Source: JAKFVC01 sp040386595 (GTDB lineage: Bacteria > Planctomycetota > Planctomycetia > Planctomycetales > Planctomycetaceae). Taken from it: a stretch of DNA of 10,297 nt. Within the stretch, counting starts at the first letter, position 1; the number at the start of each line of letters is the position of its first letter. The stretch is from NCBI GenBank assembly GCA_040386595.1, contig JAZKFE010000123.1:1-10297 (forward strand), read 5' to 3'. This document shows positions 6,525-10,297 of this stretch, one piece after another. The position numbers and the translations under genes are program-made. The notes beneath the pieces are model-generated. The model did not search any database, was not told the origin of the DNA, and saw nothing but the letters and a program-made list of their open reading frames with translations.

Positions 6525-8075
6525 ATGTCAGCTGATGCGATGAGCGCCACGGTCATCGAACCCACGTTGCCGCCAGACAGCGGCACGACCGTGACAGAAA
6601 CAACCGTTCGCCCCACCTGGCGCGAGCGGTTGTTCGCTCCTGTCGATATCGCGAGCCTGGTTTTCTTTCGCATCCTGTTCGGTGCGATGATGATCTATCA
6701 CGCGATCTCGACGATTCGCAGTGGCTGGATCGATCAACTCTATATTCACCCGGTCATGCATTTCACCTATCCCGGTTTCGGCTGGGTGCACCCGTGGCCG
6801 GGTTCGGGAATGTACTGGCATTTTTATGTGCTCGGCTTCGCGGGCGCCGGCATCATGCTCGGGGCCTGCTACCGCCTGTCGGCGCTGGTCTTCGCAGTCG
6901 GCATGGCCCATGTCTTTTTGATTGAAAAGGCGTTCTACCTCAATCACTACTATCTGATCGTCCTTCTGGGCGGTTTGATGGTGGTCCTTCCCGCACATCG
7001 AGCCCTCTCGGTGGATGCCTGGCTTTGGCCTCGCTTGCGGTCGCAATCAGTTCCGGCGTGGACTCTCTGGCTGTTGCGACTGCAACTGGCCATCCCCTAC
7101 TTTTACGGGGGCCTGGCGAAGCTCGAAAGTGACTGGCTGCACGGCTATCCGCTGACCATGTGGATCAAACGCCGTTCAGATCTCCCGTGGATCGGCCCCT
7201 ATCTGGCCCAAGACTGGGCCGGCTTGGTATTCAGCTACGGCGGCTTGTTGCTCGATCTGCTAGTCGTCCCCATGCTGCTGTGGAAGCGCACGCGATGGTT
7301 CGCTTATCTGTTAGCAGTGATCTTCCATCTCATGAACTCGGTGCTGTTCGACATCGGCATCTTCCCCTGGATGATGATCGTCGCGACGCTGATCTTCTTC
7401 CCCCCTGACTGGCCCCGCCGCCTGCTGCGACGTCCGGCACTGACAGCAGAAATGCTCGCGCGGCCACTCCCCCCAATCACACGCCAGAAGGTGATTGCCA
7501 GCCTGTTGGGGATCTACCTCACCTTTCAATTGCTGTTCCCGTTACGCTGTCTGTTGTATCCGGCACCGGCAATCTGGACTGAGGAAGGGCATTTGTTTGC
7601 CTGGCATATGCTGCTGCGGGAGAAAGACGTAGGGCTGCGGTTTTATATCCGCGACCCCAAAACCGGTAAGGGGGGCATCGTTGACCTGCGATCATTCTTG
7701 ACGACTCGACAGCTGAGCCGCATGAGCAAAGACAGCGACATGATTCTCACGTTCGTGCATTATCTGCGCGATCACTATCGGTCTCACGGTAAGGGAATAC
7801 TACAGATCCGGGTGCTGGCGTTGGTGTCATTAAACGGCCGCAAACCGCAGTTGATGATGGACCCGGACATCGACTACGCCCAAGTCGACCGCACCTGGGG
7901 TCTACAGCCGTGGATCCTCCCCCTGCGAGAACCGTTGCGGCGAGACCCCTGGGTCGTACCGTTAGATGAGTGGGAAGACCACGTCAAAACACCATCGCCC
8001 GAAGAGATGATTCAACTCGCGCCGAAACAACGCGTGATAGAACCCCCGAGCGAGGCATTCGATAGGGGGTTTTGA
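6525..8075 (+). CDS. Vitamin-K-dependent gamma-carboxylase-like membrane protein (HTTM/VKGC family)
   Basis: This 516-residue integral membrane protein has about eight or nine hydrophobic segments between residues 42 and 343, then a soluble domain of about 170 residues. Compared from memory with human gamma-glutamyl carboxylase it looks collinear along nearly its whole length. Matching blocks include MLGACYRLSALVF (111-123), YLNHYYL (138-144), YFYGGLAKLESDWLHGY (192-208), GGLLLDL (239-245), FHLMNSVLF (267-275), DWPRRLL (295-301), FAWHM (358-362), RDPKTG (376-381) and QPWILPL (461-467). K199 aligns with the human catalytic base Lys218, and H141 with His160. Human Cys99 and Cys450, which form a disulfide, have no equivalents, and the human C-terminal region of about 200 residues is absent. 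Its gene is coupled to the phosphoesterase gene. In bacteria the family's substrate is generally unknown; true carboxylase activity is an inference. Confidence 0.88.
   Translation: MSADAMSATVIEPTLPPDSGTTVTETTVRPTWRERLFAPVDIASLVFFRILFGAMMIYHAISTIRSGWIDQLYIHPVMHFTYPGFGWVHPWPGSGMYWHFYVLGFAGAGIMLGACYRLSALVFAVGMAHVFLIEKAFYLNHYYLIVLLGGLMVVLPAHRALSVDAWLWPRLRSQSVPAWTLWLLRLQLAIPYFYGGLAKLESDWLHGYPLTMWIKRRSDLPWIGPYLAQDWAGLVFSYGGLLLDLLVVPMLLWKRTRWFAYLLAVIFHLMNSVLFDIGIFPWMMIVATLIFFPPDWPRRLLRRPALTAEMLARPLPPITRQKVIASLLGIYLTFQLLFPLRCLLYPAPAIWTEEGHLFAWHMLLREKDVGLRFYIRDPKTGKGGIVDLRSFLTTRQLSRMSKDSDMILTFVHYLRDHYRSHGKGILQIRVLALVSLNGRKPQLMMDPDIDYAQVDRTWGLQPWILPLREPLRRDPWVVPLDEWEDHVKTPSPEEMIQLAPKQRVIEPPSEAFDRGF
8041..8073. 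terminator. Probable bidirectional terminator overlapping the carboxylase stop codon
   Basis: AACCCCC (8041-8047) pairs with GGGGGTT (8065-8071), with an inner three-pair CGA/TCG helix. On the plus strand the right arm runs into a TTTT tract (8070-8073) that includes the T of the TGA stop. On the minus strand the same hairpin, with TT and CTAT after it, lies about 35 bases beyond the stop of the convergent TlpA-like gene. The apical spacing is long, so strength is uncertain. Confidence 0.45.
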
Positions 8076-8107
8076 ACCTCTTTCATCCAGGTCGCGCGAC
8101 GTCGCCA

Positions 8108-9538
8108 TCACGGCGGCGTTGCTAATAACTTCTCGACCGAGCGAATGACTTCCTCTTTTAAGGTCAACGAACACCCCTCGTGGACGTCGCGGATGATTCC
8201 CTGCTGATCGAGAATCAACAGCGTCGGAAAACCCGACACCTTGTAGCCGGACGTAAGCTCGGCAGCTTTCAGATTGACATAGTTCAGCCCCATCTTTTCC
8301 ACGACAAACTTGGCATCGTCGTCTTTCGCATCGGTGTTCATACCGAAGACGACCACTGGCTGATCTTTGAAATGAGCCGCGACTTCTTTGACCTGCGGCA
8401 TCGCGCGAATGCACCAGAAGCAGCGACGGAACCAGAATTCGAGCACGACCACTTTTCCCCGGCAATCCTTCAGGGAATACTCAGTTCCTGCGAAGTCGGT
8501 CGTCTTCCATGTTTCGGACGCAGTCCCTAATAACGCCTGGCGGTCTTTGGCCGCCTCAAATATATACTTAAGCACACTCTCCCGAGCTTTCGCTCGTTGC
8601 ATCATCAACGTTTTGAGTTCCGGACTCTGAAGTTTCTGTTCGAGTTCCTGCAAATCCTCTTCTCGCTTCAACAACGCACTTCGCAGTTCCTTGGGTGGCA
8701 GATTCTGGCGTTGACAGGCTTGCTGATAACCATCCAATTGAGACAAGCACTGTTCAGCTTCCGCAGAGAATTGCTGGCACACTTCTGCAGAGTGGGTCTT
8801 CAGTTCGGCTAACTCGAAAGTGCCCGTCCCCTTGCCCTCGAACCCAAAAGTCTGACGTATTTCAGTGGCGAACTTACTGGGCAAACCACGTTGCAAATCG
8901 AACGTCACGCGAGTCTGTTGCACGACGCCAGAAATCGTATTGAAAGGCGACTCATCTAAGGTTTCAATGAGACACTCATTAGCCCCCGAACCGGGCAGTA
9001 ACCGGTAGGCAATCGTTTCATTCAGCTTGTCGTTCTGTGTCTTCCAGCCCTTCTGCCCTTCCGCGAGAGTCTGCGGCAGACTGGGCAATACTTTATGGGG
9101 CCGAGTGAGAAATCCTAATGACGTACTCTCCTGACAACGACCATCGGGAGCAAAATCAAATTGGACGAACTCGACCTCATCGAGGGCGTCCGTATCATTC
9201 AAATTCTCGGCATGCTTTTGAAGAGTCGCCTTTCGTTCGTCGTCCCCAGCCGTCTCGCTCAACTGAGTAAACGTACTGACACGCTTCAAAATGATTCGCC
9301 AAGTGTGGTCAGGATTCTCCCGTACAACCCAGCAATTCCAGGCTTCGCGTTGGAGAAATTGCCCGCCTTTATAATGAAATTCGCTACGACCTCGAAAAAC
9401 CAGTTCCTGCCCTGCCTGCAATCGATATCGCGGTAGCATCAGATCCGCGGGGTCAGCGGCAACCAACTGCGCCCCAGATCCCAACAGCAAGAACGTCAGT
9501 AGGGAGATCACACCACTCCATCGAAGTTGTTGCATCAT
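8108..9538 (-). CDS. Exported TlpA-like thioredoxin-fold protein with long N-terminal domain
   Basis: The 476-residue product has an N-terminal signal peptide (hydrophobic 10-20, probable cut after VAA near 28). A region of about 200 residues follows (30-245), beta-rich in appearance and of unknown function. Next is a charged helical linker (about 250-335) that may form a coiled coil. The C-terminal thioredoxin domain (about 340-472) is of the AhpC/TSA-TlpA type. Its active site is CFWC (C373, C376) in the context FWFRRCFWCIRAMP, with the cis-proline in GFPTLLI (P438). Such proteins reduce or exchange disulfides outside the cytoplasm. Seven of the ten cysteines lie before the active site. The first of two adjacent ATGs is chosen, with AAGGA at 9546-9550 seven bases upstream. 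It converges on the carboxylase gene with a 32-base gap. Fold and active site are firm; the partner is unknown. Confidence 0.9.
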   Translation of the reverse strand: MMQQLRWSGVISLLTFLLLGSGAQLVAADPADLMLPRYRLQAGQELVFRGRSEFHYKGGQFLQREAWNCWVVRENPDHTWRIILKRVSTFTQLSETAGDDERKATLQKHAENLNDTDALDEVEFVQFDFAPDGRCQESTSLGFLTRPHKVLPSLPQTLAEGQKGWKTQNDKLNETIAYRLLPGSGANECLIETLDESPFNTISGVVQQTRVTFDLQRGLPSKFATEIRQTFGFEGKGTGTFELAELKTHSAEVCQQFSAEAEQCLSQLDGYQQACQRQNLPPKELRSALLKREEDLQELEQKLQSPELKTLMMQRAKARESVLKYIFEAAKDRQALLGTASETWKTTDFAGTEYSLKDCRGKVVVLEFWFRRCFWCIRAMPQVKEVAAHFKDQPVVVFGMNTDAKDDDAKFVVEKMGLNYVNLKAAELTSGYKVSGFPTLLILDQQGIIRDVHEGCSLTLKEEVIRSVEKLLATPP

Positions 9539-9859
9539 CTCCGAATCCTTCCTGTTACTTGTTCGATCGGACCTTCAAACGACACGACTATAGGATATCA
9601 GCACCAGAGACGTCATTGTCAATTCGACAAGATCCCAATGAAGATCGCAGTCGGGATCTATACATCCATCACTTTATATATTTCAGTCTTGAACGGCAAC
9701 AATCACGACACTAATGTGTAATATACTTATCCTGACCTAGACAGCAGCGGTTGTAAAAGCAATCGTCTCGCAGTCGGTATCAATTGGCTTCACGTCGCAA
9801 CTCTGGGCAAATTTGTGTAGAAAACGTGGATTCTTCCCTCAGATCAGGAAGTATGTCTC
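9539..9859. other. Divergent promoter region between the TlpA-like gene and the small exported protein gene
   Basis: About 320 bases contain no gene. It holds a candidate minus-strand promoter (9587-9616), a palindrome TTGTC-N5-GACAA (9616-9630) and an inverted repeat AGATCCC (9630-9636)/GGGATCT (9653-9659). For the plus strand a TATACT (9722-9727) resembles a -10 box, but no convincing -35 lies at the right distance. Confidence 0.5.
9587..9616 (-). promoter_or_regulatory. Candidate promoter of the TlpA-like gene
   Basis: On the minus strand ATGACG (9611-9616) is separated by 18 bases from TATAGT (9587-9592). The first matches four and the second five of six consensus positions. The transcript would start about 40 bases before the ATG. 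A perfect TTGACA overlaps just upstream (9617-9622) but has only a weak -10 at normal spacing. The TTGTC/GACAA palindrome abuts the -35 box and could be an operator. Confidence 0.35.
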
Positions 9860-10282
9860 ATGTCTCACGGTACGATCAAGTGTGTGATGTTGGCGATCAC
9901 GATCACCTTCGGGATGAACTCACCCGCCTATTGTCAGCTTGGCAGATTTGGGGCTGGCGTTGGCGGCAAAATTGCTTTTCTGCAGAATGAACGGATTCAG
10001 AAAGAGCTCGGAATCGAGAAGAACGACCCAAAAATTGAAAAAATCAAAGCCATCTCGCAATCGCTCGTGAGTGAGATAGGACAACTGCTGCGCACCTCTC
10101 CCAAAGAAGAGATCAAGAAGACACGCGAGACGATTCAGAAGTGGCAAGCCAAGTCGGAGCAAGAAGCGGAAAAATTACTGACTCCCGAACAGAAAACGCG
10201 ACTGCAACAGATCCATTGGCAGTCCCGCGGAATATCAGCCCTGTACGATGGACCCCGAAAACTGGACCAGGAAATAAGGTAG
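9860..10282 (+). CDS. Small exported helical protein of unknown function
   Basis: The 140-residue product has a signal peptide (hydrophobic to about residue 20, likely cut near AYC-Q at 25). A charged, mostly helical body follows. Residues 108-124 (LTPEQKTRLQQIHWQSR) are of a kind I associate with small planctomycete exported proteins carrying LTxEQ repeats, loosely like Spy/CpxP helical proteins. It ends in TAG 15 bases before the window edge. Such proteins usually continue past this point with a further ALxDPxV-LTxEQ-like section, and here the frame stops just where that section would begin, so the C-terminus may be truncated or frameshifted. AGGAAG (9846-9851) lies eight bases before the ATG. 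I cannot assign a role. Confidence 0.65.
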   Translation: MSHGTIKCVMLAITITFGMNSPAYCQLGRFGAGVGGKIAFLQNERIQKELGIEKNDPKIEKIKAISQSLVSEIGQLLRTSPKEEIKKTRETIQKWQAKSEQEAEKLLTPEQKTRLQQIHWQSRGISALYDGPRKLDQEIR

Positions 10283-10297
10283 AGTTTCGTACCTGAT

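Noticed and set aside
5669..6673. A 334-codon minus-strand open frame across the phosphoesterase and carboxylase genes.
   Set aside because: It is antisense to the catalytic motifs of a clear enzyme and lacks any family pattern.

Overview
The window looks like a chromosomal segment of a planctomycete. The evidence is the pairing of a DUF1559-type pseudopilin (N-terminal GFTLIE-like prepilin motif, C-terminal H-X9-DG) with a small carboxypeptidase-regulatory-like lipoprotein. Further support comes from a leucine-rich-repeat lipoprotein, a TlpA-type thioredoxin with a very long N-terminal extension, and a vitamin-K-carboxylase-like membrane protein. Genus cannot be fixed from the sequence. I see no tRNA, rRNA, CRISPR array, insertion sequence or phage gene.

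Layout. Positions 99-2134 hold two minus-strand genes: an LRR lipoprotein, then 77 bases later a GntR/FCD regulator with two winged-helix domains in tandem. Next is about 1.04 kb (2135-3177) without a convincing gene; it holds a promoter-like TTGACA box, small competing hairpins and a possibly decayed minus-strand reading frame. Positions 3178-4788 hold the pseudopilin and the small lipoprotein, separated by two strong hairpins. A 280-base leader with a long imperfect inverted repeat (4865-4985) follows. Then comes a tight two-gene operon: an exported purple-acid-phosphatase-like metallophosphoesterase (5069-6514) and, 10 bases later, a homologue of vitamin-K-dependent gamma-glutamyl carboxylase (6525-8075). 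A convergent TlpA-like exported protein occupies 8108-9538 (minus). After a divergent promoter region, a small exported helical protein (9860-10282, plus) ends the window.

How the genes may fit together. Most products are predicted to act outside the cytoplasm: lipoproteins, a pseudopilin, an exported phosphoesterase, an exported thiol-redox protein and an integral membrane enzyme. The only clear co-transcription unit is phosphoesterase plus carboxylase homologue, because the second gene's ribosome binding site overlaps the first gene's stop codon. The carboxylase homologue is the most interesting gene. It appears collinear with the human enzyme (compared from memory) through the membrane domain and into the following soluble domain, and it keeps the lysine and histidine that align with the human catalytic residues. 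Its substrate in a bacterium is unknown. The regulator's targets cannot be read from the window.
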